In this document: in pieces, positions 1 through 8,207 of the stretch
Layout: the number at the start of each line of letters is the position of its first letter
Numbering within the stretch: the first letter of the stretch is position 1
Origin: an uncultured Bacillota bacterium
Lineage (GTDB): Bacteria > Bacillota_I > Bacilli_A > RF39 > UBA660
NCBI GenBank assembly: GCA_905205665.1
Contig: CAJLEF010000012.1
Location: 1 to 32,178 of the forward strand
Direction: 5' to 3'
Length of the DNA: 32,178 nt
Position numbers and translations under genes: made by a program
The notes under the pieces: generated by a model
Databases searched by the model: none
What the model saw: only the letters and a program-made list of their open reading frames with translations
Told to the model about the DNA's origin: nothing

Positions 1-48
1 TGCACAGCACGTGGTTTTAACAGCAGCTAACTATCGTTTGCTGCGCAA
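1..48. other. Partial hairpin at window edge
   Basis: The first 14 bases read like the 3' arm of a hairpin ending in CACGTGG followed by TTTT, whose 5' arm would lie outside the window. A second inverted repeat, GCAGC/GCTGC, follows at about 24-43. Such structures occur as terminators or at ends of IS200/IS605-type elements. Neither reading can be decided from half a hairpin. Confidence 0.2.
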
Positions 49-49
49 T

Positions 50-77
50 AAAAAACACTTAACTCAAAAGTAAGTGT
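50..77 (-). terminator. Intrinsic terminator of the 203-codon membrane gene
   Basis: On the minus strand a perfect 7-bp stem (ACACTTA/TAAGTGT, 9-base loop) is followed by TTTTTT. It begins 6 bases after the stop codon of the gene at 84-674, as expected for a simple rho-independent terminator. Confidence 0.7.
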
Positions 78-83
78 CAATTT

Positions 84-674
84 TTACATTTTTTTCTTTA
101 TTCTACATAAAACATCTTTTCTTTGTTCTTCTAAAGATTGTACTTTTTCTTTATTATCTTTATTTTTTAAAATAAGCTTGTCTAATTTATCACGTAATTT
201 AGTAGCCTCATTTCTCTCTTTCATAAATTTCATAAGTTTGATTCTCGAATTAAAATCAATGATATTTTGCCAAGCCAAGTAATTGCAAAACAAGCAAAAA
301 GCCGTTGATGCTAGCATTTTTATAATAGAATCAGAATTAGCAATGGCATCCATACCATATATAAGCATCGCTGAAGCAAAACATATTTTTAAAACATCCA
401 TAGCCATCATCTTATGACACGTTTCTTGAACTTGGAAAAATTCTTGTAATTCTTTTTCTTCAATTCTTCTTTGAATAGCTTTTAAATACTCTTTTTTAGG
501 AGGTAGTATTAATTCTTTAACCTCATTGTTTTCTTCGCATAAATAAGAAAGATTACAGGTTCTATTATCTCTTCTAAAGATACATTTTATTTCATTACTA
601 CTGACTTCATAAGATATTCTATCAGCAATTTTCAAATTGCTACGTAAATCGTCATTTAATAAATAATTATTCAT
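84..674 (-). CDS. Unrecognised two-helix membrane protein with C-terminal coiled coil
   Basis: I do not recognise this 196-residue protein. It has a polar N-terminal part of about 90 residues, two hydrophobic segments (about residues 91-110 and 117-135) separated by a short loop, and a highly charged Lys/Glu-rich C-terminal stretch (about 145-195) that looks like a coiled coil. Both ends are probably cytoplasmic. The reading frame is open to 695, but I place the start at the second ATG (674) because a GGGGGGAGTG ribosome site lies 9 bases before it and nothing suitable precedes the first. It is divergent from the next gene across about 140 bases, with a possible TTGCAA-17-TAGCAT promoter. A terminator follows directly. 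Real gene likely; function unknown. Confidence 0.7.
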   Translation of the reverse strand: MNNYLLNDDLRSNLKIADRISYEVSSNEIKCIFRRDNRTCNLSYLCEENNEVKELILPPKKEYLKAIQRRIEEKELQEFFQVQETCHKMMAMDVLKICFASAMLIYGMDAIANSDSIIKMLASTAFCLFCNYLAWQNIIDFNSRIKLMKFMKERNEATKLRDKLDKLILKNKDNKEKVQSLEEQRKDVLCRIKKKM

Positions 675-817
675 AATAGTTATCACTCCCCCCATTGCCT
701 TTTATGCTATCATATTTTTTTATTTATTGCAAATTTTCGTCCACTATTAATAACTTTGTTTCAAAATAAGTTTTAATTCATGATATTATATCTATAGTTT
801 TTTGAAAGGGATGTTTT

Positions 818-2026
818 ATGACAATATCAAAATCTGTTATCGATAAGCTAAATAGAACTTATCGATTTAACATGGTCAATTTAGAAAATGAAAAATTCAA
901 AAATCTTGGTTTGAAGCCTTTATATTTAACTGTGCAACCACAATACATAAATCTTCAAAATAATATTTTTTATAACACCGAAATTGCTCATTATGAATGC
1001 TTGCTATGTAATGATGTTGCAACAGTACTCCATGTTATGAATAGTAATCTTTATGATAGATATGAAGATATTTACAATTGTTTAAATGATAATTTTACCA
1101 TTCACTTTCAAATTTATAATAATCAAATATTTTTTAATGAGGAAAGAGCTTTAAATATTTATAAAAATTATCCAGAGATTAGAAATGAGATTAATAAAAA
1201 ATTTAATTTAAAAGATGATTTTTATGAACCAACCATTGAGGAAATTTATCAAAATTATGGTCGAGATTATTTTTATAAAAATAATCTAAAATTTGGCACA
1301 GATTTTAAATATTGTAGATTTAATTTAACTCCCCAAGAGCATTTTAAGATTCTTATTTCTTCAAAAAGAAGAACTTTAGTGCCTTATGAAAGCACTGATG
1401 AGTTAGACGCCGATACTTTAAGACAATGGCTAAATTGCAATGCAAATGTATTTACCAGTCATATTTGTTCTAGAGAAACAACGGGTGTATATAACAAGGA
1501 AACTTTAGCGTTAATCAATTCTTTATTAGATACTAAACTTGATATTTATAATTTTTTTGCAGCATTTTCAAAACAGTCAAAAAATTGGCAAGATGTTATA
1601 AAAAAATTATTAACAGAATTACGTGTGTATAAAGAATTTGTAAAGAAAGAAATAATAATTCATGAAAATTTATTTGATGATGAAGGTATGTCTGACGAAA
1701 TAAATCATTGGCGTGACATGTTTTATAAAGCTTCCAATGATATATTAGTCCAATTTGTTGGCTTTGATAAAATCGAAACTCAGCAATCTAAAACTATCAC
1801 TACATCAAAGCCAAATATTTATGAAGAATTTTTTAATCTTTTAATCATGGATTATAATATTGTCCAATTACCTAAATTGATATTTGATGAAAAAATACAA
1901 GGTTTTAGATGGATTTGTCCTAATGAATTTATTAACTCTGGAATAAACAGAGAATGTGAAAAAGAAATTAAGTTAATAAGAAAATATGTCCCTTATGATA
2001 AAAGGCATTTATATTTTAGAGATTAA
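818..2026 (+). CDS. Unrecognised cytoplasmic protein, 402 aa
   Basis: This is a complete 402-codon gene of unknown function. A GAAAGGG ribosome site lies about 6 bases before the ATG. No signal peptide or membrane segment is visible. The composition is rich in Asn, Tyr, Phe, Lys and Ile, with a long helical middle (about residues 225-310) and a charged C-terminus. There is no nucleotide-binding loop, zinc site or catalytic signature that I can name. It is transcribed divergently from the small membrane protein at 84-674 and converges with the surface-protein gene across 51 bases in which I see no clear terminator. It is the only intact plus-strand gene in the window; all other intact genes are on the minus strand. 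The pairing with the coiled-coil membrane protein may be functional, but that is only suggested by position. Confidence 0.7.
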   Translation: MTISKSVIDKLNRTYRFNMVNLENEKFKNLGLKPLYLTVQPQYINLQNNIFYNTEIAHYECLLCNDVATVLHVMNSNLYDRYEDIYNCLNDNFTIHFQIYNNQIFFNEERALNIYKNYPEIRNEINKKFNLKDDFYEPTIEEIYQNYGRDYFYKNNLKFGTDFKYCRFNLTPQEHFKILISSKRRTLVPYESTDELDADTLRQWLNCNANVFTSHICSRETTGVYNKETLALINSLLDTKLDIYNFFAAFSKQSKNWQDVIKKLLTELRVYKEFVKKEIIIHENLFDDEGMSDEINHWRDMFYKASNDILVQFVGFDKIETQQSKTITTSKPNIYEEFFNLLIMDYNIVQLPKLIFDEKIQGFRWICPNEFINSGINRECEKEIKLIRKYVPYDKRHLYFRD

Positions 2027-2077
2027 TTATAAGTAGCCAATAAACTAATATTTAGAAAACTTTATATAAACTATTAA

Positions 2078-3436
2078 CTATTCAGAGACTATATTATATG
2101 GGTCTGTCATTGTACCACTACCCGTGATGGTGACATCCGAACGGATATTGATTACTGGTTTAACACCATCTGCATAGGCGACCGATGGATCATCTATTTT
2201 ACCTTCTGGATATACTGAAAAGTTAAGAGCTAACCATGTTGAAACTTTAAAGCCTTTGGCACTTGAAACTGGCGTCATCGTCCAAAAATTTCCATAAACC
2301 GTTAAATAATTATTTTTACTTGTTTTTTGATAATTATAATAACCATCAAAAATTCCTCCAGCATGACCGGCTAGCATCACTTCATCGGCTGTTATTAATC
2401 CAATAGGATAAGTAAGTGCCTTATTTCCATTAGAAGCATTTGATGTTGTATAATAATCTAACATATTTGAACACATTAAAGTGGGATTGCTTCCTGCTAC
2501 GCGTGCATACCCACTATAAAATGTGTCGGTCGTCGAAGTCCCAGCACCACTCATGGTGTTATTTATAACAGTTCGATCCCCACAAAAGCCAACATTAGCA
2601 TCTAATTTTGAGGCATAACTCTTTAATTTTTTTTCATAAAAATCATCAACAGTATTTTTAATAACAGAAGAACTGCTAAGACCATGAACATTACCTTTTT
2701 CATACATATAACCAACAAAAGCAGTATCTGTGGCATCACTGTTAAATATTGAAGTTCCTAATTGTCTATCACTTGATGACTCACCATTAGCATGGGCACT
2801 GGTTCCATCATAAATAACTCTTACAGAGCCATTACTATTAATTCGAATAATTCGCCAATAGTATTCCGCAAATTTTACATAATTATTTTCGACTGAGCCA
2901 CGATAATAGTAAGTAGGATTACCATCATAATCGGTTGTTTCATAAATTCCTTTTTCATGAGATTCACATGATTCATCATCACAAGCTGACTTTGTGAAAT
3001 CGGGTTTATTTTTTAAAATGGTTACATTTCCCAAAACACTTTTAAAATAATTTGTTTTTTCAAAATACAATATACATTTTGTTCTAGTATTACTAGTAGA
3101 ATTATAATTTTGATAATTTATATTTGCTTCCCAACTAGCGTAGTTCCAAGATATGTTCACATTATTATTACAATTAGATTTTGTTTCATCTAAAGTATAG
3201 CCACTACTTGGTTTAGGAAGTTCTCTTGAAATTTTGTCATTCACATAATAAGCAAAATAGATATCTCCTGGATCTTCTACTGTGCCATTTATGGCATCAA
3301 AATCTTTCTTTTCTTCATATAAAGCATAGGATTTATAAAATAAATAACTGCTTATAGAAAGTAAAAGAAATCCTATGACTAATATGACATAAGATTTTCT
3401 TTTATAATTATTGTCTTTATATTTTTTTAATTCCAT
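2078..3436 (-). CDS. Membrane-anchored surface protein, DUF6273-like C-terminal region
   Basis: The protein has a positively charged N-terminus and one membrane segment (about residues 15-33), followed by roughly 415 extracellular residues rich in Asn, Ser, Thr, Tyr and Asp with scattered cysteines. The C-terminal part has an FWTMTP motif and later GVKPVIN, resembling the WLRSP and GVRPA motifs of DUF6273-type domains in Firmicutes surface proteins; this match is from memory and tentative. The last residues carry GSGTMTDPY, a pattern common before the end of such proteins. The frame is open to 3448, but I choose the ATG at 3436: the promoter -10 ends at 3463, so an mRNA starting near 3456 would leave almost no leader for the upper ATG, while GGTGA sits 5 bases before the lower one. 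The upstream promoter has a 10-C spacer tract, so expression may be phase-variable. Confidence 0.75.
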   Translation of the reverse strand: MELKKYKDNNYKRKSYVILVIGFLLLSISSYLFYKSYALYEEKKDFDAINGTVEDPGDIYFAYYVNDKISRELPKPSSGYTLDETKSNCNNNVNISWNYASWEANINYQNYNSTSNTRTKCILYFEKTNYFKSVLGNVTILKNKPDFTKSACDDESCESHEKGIYETTDYDGNPTYYYRGSVENNYVKFAEYYWRIIRINSNGSVRVIYDGTSAHANGESSSDRQLGTSIFNSDATDTAFVGYMYEKGNVHGLSSSSVIKNTVDDFYEKKLKSYASKLDANVGFCGDRTVINNTMSGAGTSTTDTFYSGYARVAGSNPTLMCSNMLDYYTTSNASNGNKALTYPIGLITADEVMLAGHAGGIFDGYYNYQKTSKNNYLTVYGNFWTMTPVSSAKGFKVSTWLALNFSVYPEGKIDDPSVAYADGVKPVINIRSDVTITGSGTMTDPYNIVSE

Positions 3437-3462
3437 TATCTTCACCATAGTTTCCTACGATG

Positions 3463-3494
3463 ATTATAACGGATACCCCCCCCCCGACTGTCAA
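3463..3494 (-). promoter_or_regulatory. Promoter with homopolymer spacer, candidate phase-variable switch
   Basis: On the minus strand a perfect TTGACA (3489-3494) and a perfect TATAAT (3463-3468) flank a 20-base spacer containing ten consecutive G (C on the plus strand, 3476-3485). The best spacing is 17, so this allele is three bases too long and a loss of three G would optimise it. Length change of a poly-G spacer is the known switching mechanism of porA-type promoters. It drives the surface protein at 2078-3436. Confidence 0.65.
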
Positions 3495-3521
3495 GGGACT
3501 TTTATTTTATTTGACTGTTAT

Positions 3522-5132
3522 GAGAGTTAATTATTTATTTAACATCCCGTTTTTGAGCCAACGGGACGTTAACTTTGTACATCCGATGGGGATCAATTTT
3601 TACTACCTAAAATATACAGCTTATTTTAGTCAATTTTTTTCACTATTTGTTATTTATTAATAATTAACTTATAATAAATTCTTGTATTTTGGCTGATTTT
3701 GAAAGGAGCTTATTATGAAAGCTAAAAAATACAAACATTTATCTTTTGAAGATAGATGTGTTATTGAAGAATTCCTAAATAATAATTATAATTTTACCAA
3801 AATTGGAAATCGTATTGGTAAGGATAGAACCACTATTTCTCATGAAGTAAAAAAACATAGATTTCTTAGAACAACTAATCATTGTAATAATCTGCCATGT
3901 TGTTTTGAAGATAAACCTCCTTATGTTTGCAATGGGTGCTCTAAATTTAATCATTGCAAAAAAAATACGTTATTCTTATTCTCATGATGTTGCTTATAAT
4001 GAATATCAAAAATCTTTGATTAAATCTAGAAGCCATCTAAAAATCACGAAAGAAGAAATTGCTTCTATTAACGATATTGTTGCACCACTTATGATTCATA
4101 AACATCACTCTATTAACCATGTTTATATTTCTCATCCTGATGTTCTACCTTTTTCTAAATCTACTTTTTATAAATATATTGATTTAGGTATTCTCAATGT
4201 TAGAAATATAGATCTTCAAAGAAAGGCAAGGTTCAGAATTAATAAAGAATACAATTACTCTGCTTCTAGAGAAAAATGTAATCCCAAAATTAAAATTGGT
4301 AGATTCTACTCTGATTTTAAAGATTATATAGAACATTATCCTAATTCTTCTATTGTTGAAATGGATACTGTTATTGGTACTTCTGGTGGGAAAGGTGGGA
4401 AATGTTTTCTTACTCTTTTATTTAGACAATATAATTTTATGCTCATTTATCTTTTACCTTATAAACAATCTAAATACGTTACTGAAGTTTTTAATAACAT
4501 CAAAAATTTAATTGGAATTGATGAATTTAAAAGACTATTCGAAGTAATCCTTACTGACAACGGTACTGAATTTTCTGATCCTGAAAGTATTGAAACTGAT
4601 ATGAATACTGGTGAAAAAGTAGCTTCTTTATTTTATTGTGATCCTTCCTGCTCTTGGCAAAAAGGTTCTATTGAAAAAAATCACGAATATATTAGATATA
4701 TTCTTCCTAAGGGAACTTCTTTCGCCAGTCTTACTCAAGATGACTGTAATTTAATGACTTCTCACATTAACTCAACTCCTAGAATTTCTTTAAATAATCA
4801 TTCTCCTTTTGATGCTGCCTTATTATTTCTTGGTAATGACAATATTCAAAAATTTAACATAAAAAAAATCGATAACGACGATATCGATCTTTCTATTAGA
4901 TTATTAAAAAAATAATCTAAAAACAATTAATTCTAAAGCCAAAATACACATTTAATTTTCAAAATAAAGCGGGACGTTACCTTTATTGAAAAAAAATTTT
5001 TCAAACTTCCCGGCCTTTTGCATGCATTAATTTAGCCAAAATACATTTTTAATATATCACCTAATTAAGATTTATACAACTTTTTCCCTTATTTCACGGG
5101 ATGTTCCATAAAAAAAGAGATAATTAACTCTC
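3522..5132 (+). mobile_element. IS30-family insertion sequence
   Basis: An element of about 1.6 kb surrounds a transposase gene. Its ends carry imperfect inverted repeats: an outer 13-bp part (3522-3534 and 5120-5132) and an inner AACATCCCGT (3541-3550) matching ACGGGATGTT (5096-5105), with a 6- versus 14-base gap between the two parts. A subterminal 12-bp inverted repeat containing AGCCAAAATACA lies at about 3684 and again near 4938 and 5031. GGGACGTTA occurs near both ends. No target-site duplication is obvious. The left end is only 28 bases from the surface-gene promoter -35 box. Exact tips are uncertain; the shorter reading is 3541-5105. Confidence 0.6.
3715..4915 (+). pseudogene. IS30-family transposase, one frameshift
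   Basis: The first 85 or so codons encode the N-terminal helix-turn-helix region (HLSFEDRCVIEEF, then RIGKDRTTISHEVKKH) and a cysteine cluster (CNGC...C). After CKK the frame closes at 3985-3987, and the rest continues in the next frame from about 3959. The shift lies in a run of eight A (3958-3965); removing one A gives a continuous protein of about 399 residues, the usual IS30 length. The catalytic core is intact: Asp in EMDTV, Asp in LTDNGTEF and Glu in KGSIEKNHEYIR. AAAGGAG lies 6 bases before the ATG. It is either inactivated by one indel or kept alive by slippage on the A run. Confidence 0.85.
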
Positions 5133-5148
5133 GCGAGACGTTATCTCT
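5110..5148. terminator. Hairpin terminator at the IS right end, probably bidirectional
   Basis: An 8-bp stem AGAGATAA/TTATCTCT (5116-5123, 5141-5148) encloses the palindrome TCTCGCGAGA. On the minus strand it is followed by seven T, on the plus strand by TTTATTT. It overlaps the outer inverted repeat of the IS and may insulate the element from outside transcription. Confidence 0.5.
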
Positions 5149-5266
5149 TTATTTAACCTTGTATTTTTATTATCACTAAATCTCGTACTAGAAGTAATTA
5201 TGACTATTGCTATAGCAATTAAGATTATTTTTTTCCTAAAGTTAAACCATAGAAAATTATAAATAA

Positions 5267-5389
5267 CAAAATTTAAAAAATGCTAATCAAACACTTTTAA
5301 ATAGACCACTAAAGTCATTAGATTCATATACATCTAAACAAGCATTTATAAATGTATTTGATGAAGATTTATTTAACAAACTATTTTAA
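5267..5389 (+). pseudogene. Transposase C-terminal fragment, IS30-like
   Basis: After an in-frame stop at 5264-5266, 40 codons run to a TAA at 5387 and read like a transposase C-terminus: LLNRPLKSLDSYTSKQAF followed by an acidic and hydrophobic tail ending in NKLF. The NRP-KSL-T-AF pattern matches the last part of IS30-type transposases, but belonging to another DDE family is possible. No start or ribosome site exists. GGAACTTTC at 5608-5616 resembles the right end of the remnant at 12391-12898 and may be this relic's old end. It lies just outside the younger IS, so insertion into older IS debris is likely. Confidence 0.45.
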
Positions 5390-5645
5390 CCATTGACAAT
5401 ATAATAAACTTATAATATTTATCCAAATAAAGTTTTATGTTTGTTTGTTAATTATAATTTAAGGCAAAGAAATAATAAAAACTGCAATAAGTCTGAAAAA
5501 GCGGAAATAACTCCGTGTTTTTATCATGAAATAAGTATAATAAATTAAATATTTTTTATAAACCTGCATTTAGTCTAAAAATTTGAGTAAAATGTTCTGT
5601 ATTTACGGGAACTTTCTTATGAAATTACATTTTTCTTTTAAAAAG
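5390..5645. other. Gene-free AT-rich stretch
   Basis: No open frame with a ribosome site was found here on either strand. A plus-strand TTGACA (5393-5398) with a weak TATTTA 17 bases downstream could be a promoter but has nothing behind it. The stretch probably holds the decayed remainder of the transposon relic at 5267-5389. Confidence 0.4.
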
Positions 5646-5676
5646 AGAAAAAAGGAATCTAATTAACTAGATTCCT
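5646..5676 (-). terminator. Terminator of the O-acylation operon
   Basis: A perfect 9-bp stem AGGAATCTA/TAGATTCCT (5653-5661, 5668-5676; 6-base loop) is followed on the minus strand by TTTTTTCTC. It begins at the last base of the stop codon of the DHHW gene and closes the three-gene operon. Confidence 0.85.
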
Positions 5677-6758
5677 TATCTCATAGAAAAACTATTATTT
5701 ATAGTTAATATACTATACATAAAAAGAACATCTTGATTATCAAATTTTATATAATTATTCAGAATCCTTGAAGAAACATATCTAATATCAATAACAGTAA
5801 TCTTCCTATAACCATCTATTAATAGAGGAACTAAACTACTGCCATAAGAATCACGAAAAACAATTAATTCTTTATTACTATTTGAAGTAGGATTAACAAT
5901 ATCTATAATAGAAGATGCTCCTGATAAATATATATCATATTTATCTAATGATTTTAGTTTGTCATAATCATATATTTTTGTATATTTTTTAGTTTCATAA
6001 TTATACACACTACTATTAAGAGTAGATGGATTAGATATGGTTTTTATAGTATCAATATCTTTAGTTACTGACAGTCTACCTGCATAACTACCATTAAAAG
6101 TGGTAACTGTATTTATAACATTGTTTTTTGTTATATCAAAATTCATTTGATTAGCAATAGTATTTGCGACATTAAATAAATCTTCTTGTTTCCAATGAGT
6201 ATCAGTTTTATAATAATTATCAAGTGTTAATTTATCAAATATATTTATATAATTAAGATTTGTTAAATTATTTTTCATCATATCTTGTAATTTATTATAA
6301 TCAAGTTTTAAATTACCTTTATTAACAAAGTAATTTTTATCAGGAATAATAGTATAATATATATTACTATTATTATTCAAATATGTATTTTTTATATAAT
6401 TAATCTTATTTGTTAAATTATTAATAGAATTAGTATTTAAAGGAAATATTTCTTCAACAATATAATCATCATACATATATAAATTGTTATATTCACCTTT
6501 AGTAGCTAATTCTATATCTATTTTAATTTTTCTAAAAGTATCTCTTCCCACAAATTGATCCGTAACATAGGAATCAAATTTCTTAAAATATGTACCATCA
6601 AACAAGCTTTTAGTAGTTAATTCTGGCATGGTAGCAAGTTTTCTTCTCTCTGCTATAGAAATATCAGTATCTTTTTTTATAACATTAATCAAAAATAATG
6701 AAATTATAGTAGAAAGAAATATTAAAGTTACAACTATATCTTTAATTTTATCGTTCAT
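5676..6758 (-). CDS. DHHW/AlgX-J-like SGNH-fold O-acetylation protein
   Basis: This 360-residue protein has an N-terminal membrane anchor (about residues 8-26) and an extracellular domain. The motif TDTHW (185-189) is the Asp-x-His-Trp signature of the AlgJ/AlgX/DHHW group, and FRDSYGSS (301-308) supplies the probable nucleophilic Ser304. A conserved-type VIDIRY follows at about 322-327. In relatives these residues form the SGNH-like catalytic triad that moves acetyl groups onto an exported polysaccharide. It lies 11 bases behind the MBOAT gene on the same strand, the usual partner that brings the acyl group across the membrane. The glycan or other acceptor cannot be told from the window, because no polysaccharide synthesis genes are present. 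Confidence 0.85.
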   Translation of the reverse strand: MNDKIKDIVVTLIFLSTIISLFLINVIKKDTDISIAERRKLATMPELTTKSLFDGTYFKKFDSYVTDQFVGRDTFRKIKIDIELATKGEYNNLYMYDDYIVEEIFPLNTNSINNLTNKINYIKNTYLNNNSNIYYTIIPDKNYFVNKGNLKLDYNKLQDMMKNNLTNLNYINIFDKLTLDNYYKTDTHWKQEDLFNVANTIANQMNFDITKNNVINTVTTFNGSYAGRLSVTKDIDTIKTISNPSTLNSSVYNYETKKYTKIYDYDKLKSLDKYDIYLSGASSIIDIVNPTSNSNKELIVFRDSYGSSLVPLLIDGYRKITVIDIRYVSSRILNNYIKFDNQDVLFMYSILTINNSFSMR

Positions 6759-6769
6759 GTATAGCCTCC

Positions 6770-8167
6770 TTAAAATCTAAAATATAAAAATGGATTATAT
6801 GAATTATCTATCAAATAAGAAGTAACAACAAATAATATCATAACTATTAAAATTGGTTCTAAAATATTAATTATGTTATTTACATGTTTATTTTTTCTTA
6901 ATTTATCTATTAATGTTTTAATAAAAGGAGTAGCCCCAAATAAAGCAATAATTAATATTGGTAAATAACTTTTTAAATAATGAAGTGTATAATCATTAAT
7001 AAAAACTTCTCCATTCATACCAAATAATCCTTTAATATTAGTCAAAGCCACTGACATATTGTCAGAATTAAATATAATAAATAATATCATAACAATAAAT
7101 AATACATATATTCTTCTTATAAAAGAAGGTAATTTTTCCATAAATTTATTAAGAAATATTTTTTCTATTATAAGAATAATTCCAAACAATAATCCCCATA
7201 TTAAAAAAGTCCAATTAGCACCATGCCATATTCCAGTTAATAACCATACTATTAAAATATTTCTTATTTGTTTATATTTACCATCTCTATTGCCTCCAAG
7301 TGGAATATAAACATAATCTTTAAACCATGTACTAAGAGAAATGTGCCATCTTCTCCAAAACTCAGTTATACTTTTCGATATATATGGGTAATTAAAGTTT
7401 TCCGGAAAATGAAATCCAAATATTCTTCCAAGACCGATAGCCATATCACTATAAGCAGAAAAATCAAAATACAACTGTAGCATATAACTTATACCAAATA
7501 TCCAATAAAATATTACGGTTGTTTCATTTACAGCAAAAGCTTTAGTGCAAAGTTCTCCCAAAGCATTTGCTATTAATACTTTTTTAGCAAGTCCAATAGA
7601 AAATCTTCTTATGCCATATGCAAAATTATTAAAACTATGTACTCTATCAGTTAATTCCTTTTCTACTGTCTGATATCTAACAATAGGTCCTGCGACTAAC
7701 TGTGGAAATAAAGATACATAAGTAGCTAAATTTATAATGTTTTTTTGAACTTTAACTTTATCATTATATACATCAATAACATAACTTATAATTTGAAATG
7801 TATAAAACGATATTCCTATTGGTAATGCAATATTTAATAATTTAATATTAGCATTAGATATATCATTAATTGATTGTATAATAAAATCAGTATATTTAAA
7901 TATTATTAATAAAAATATATGTATAAATAAAGTTGTTATTAATATATTTTTACTTTGATTTTTATATTTATCAATTAAAATAGCACCTATATAAGCAATA
8001 ATAATTTCTGCAATCATTAAAAAAACATATTTAGGTTCTCCGTAAAAATAAAATAATAAAGAGGCAATTAATAAAATACTATTTTTATATTTTTTAGGCG
8101 TTATAAAATATATAATTATTAATGCTGGTAAAAAATAATATAAAAAACTAATACTATTAAATAACAT
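6770..8167 (-). CDS. MBOAT-family membrane O-acyltransferase (AlgI/DltB type)
   Basis: This is a full-length 465-residue polytopic membrane protein. MBOAT landmarks are all visible: the FPQLVAGPIVRY segment (154-165), FDFSAYSDMAIG (234-245), FWRRWHISLSTWF (270-282) and WHGANW (314-319), with His315 the expected catalytic histidine. In AlgI, PatA and DltB this family passes an activated acyl group from the cytoplasm to an extracellular acceptor. The pairing with the DHHW protein directly downstream argues for glycan O-acetylation rather than D-alanylation of teichoic acids; no dltA or dltC is present. An AGGAGG ribosome site lies 6 bases before the ATG, just after a small terminator-like hairpin that may limit read-through from the DUF4358 gene. 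Confidence 0.93.
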   Translation of the reverse strand: MLFNSISFLYYFLPALIIIYFITPKKYKNSILLIASLLFYFYGEPKYVFLMIAEIIIAYIGAILIDKYKNQSKNILITTLFIHIFLLIIFKYTDFIIQSINDISNANIKLLNIALPIGISFYTFQIISYVIDVYNDKVKVQKNIINLATYVSLFPQLVAGPIVRYQTVEKELTDRVHSFNNFAYGIRRFSIGLAKKVLIANALGELCTKAFAVNETTVIFYWIFGISYMLQLYFDFSAYSDMAIGLGRIFGFHFPENFNYPYISKSITEFWRRWHISLSTWFKDYVYIPLGGNRDGKYKQIRNILIVWLLTGIWHGANWTFLIWGLLFGIILIIEKIFLNKFMEKLPSFIRRIYVLFIVMILFIIFNSDNMSVALTNIKGLFGMNGEVFINDYTLHYLKSYLPILIIALFGATPFIKTLIDKLRKNKHVNNIINILEPILIVMILFVVTSYLIDNSYNPFLYFRF

Positions 8168-8181
8168 TTTATCCTCCTTTT

Positions 8182-8202
8182 AAAAAGACACCTTAAAAGG
8201 TG
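8182..8202 (-). terminator. Weak intercistronic terminator or attenuator
   Basis: Between the DUF4358 and MBOAT genes the minus strand has CACCTT-TT-AAGGTG, which can form a 5- to 6-bp stem, followed by TCTTTTT. The short stem suggests partial termination, giving more of the first protein than of the enzymes, or a processing site. Confidence 0.45.
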
Positions 8203-8207
8203 CTTCA

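Noticed and set aside
2573..2582. GTTCGATCC as a tRNA T-loop
   Set aside because: It lies inside the surface-protein coding region and no acceptor or anticodon stems can be built around it.
3460..3660. 66-codon plus-strand frame upstream of the IS
   Set aside because: It runs across the homopolymer promoter and the IS left end, has no ribosome site and no protein-like composition.
7059..7480. Plus-strand frames inside the MBOAT gene
   Set aside because: They are antisense to a strongly conserved coding region and lack ribosome sites.
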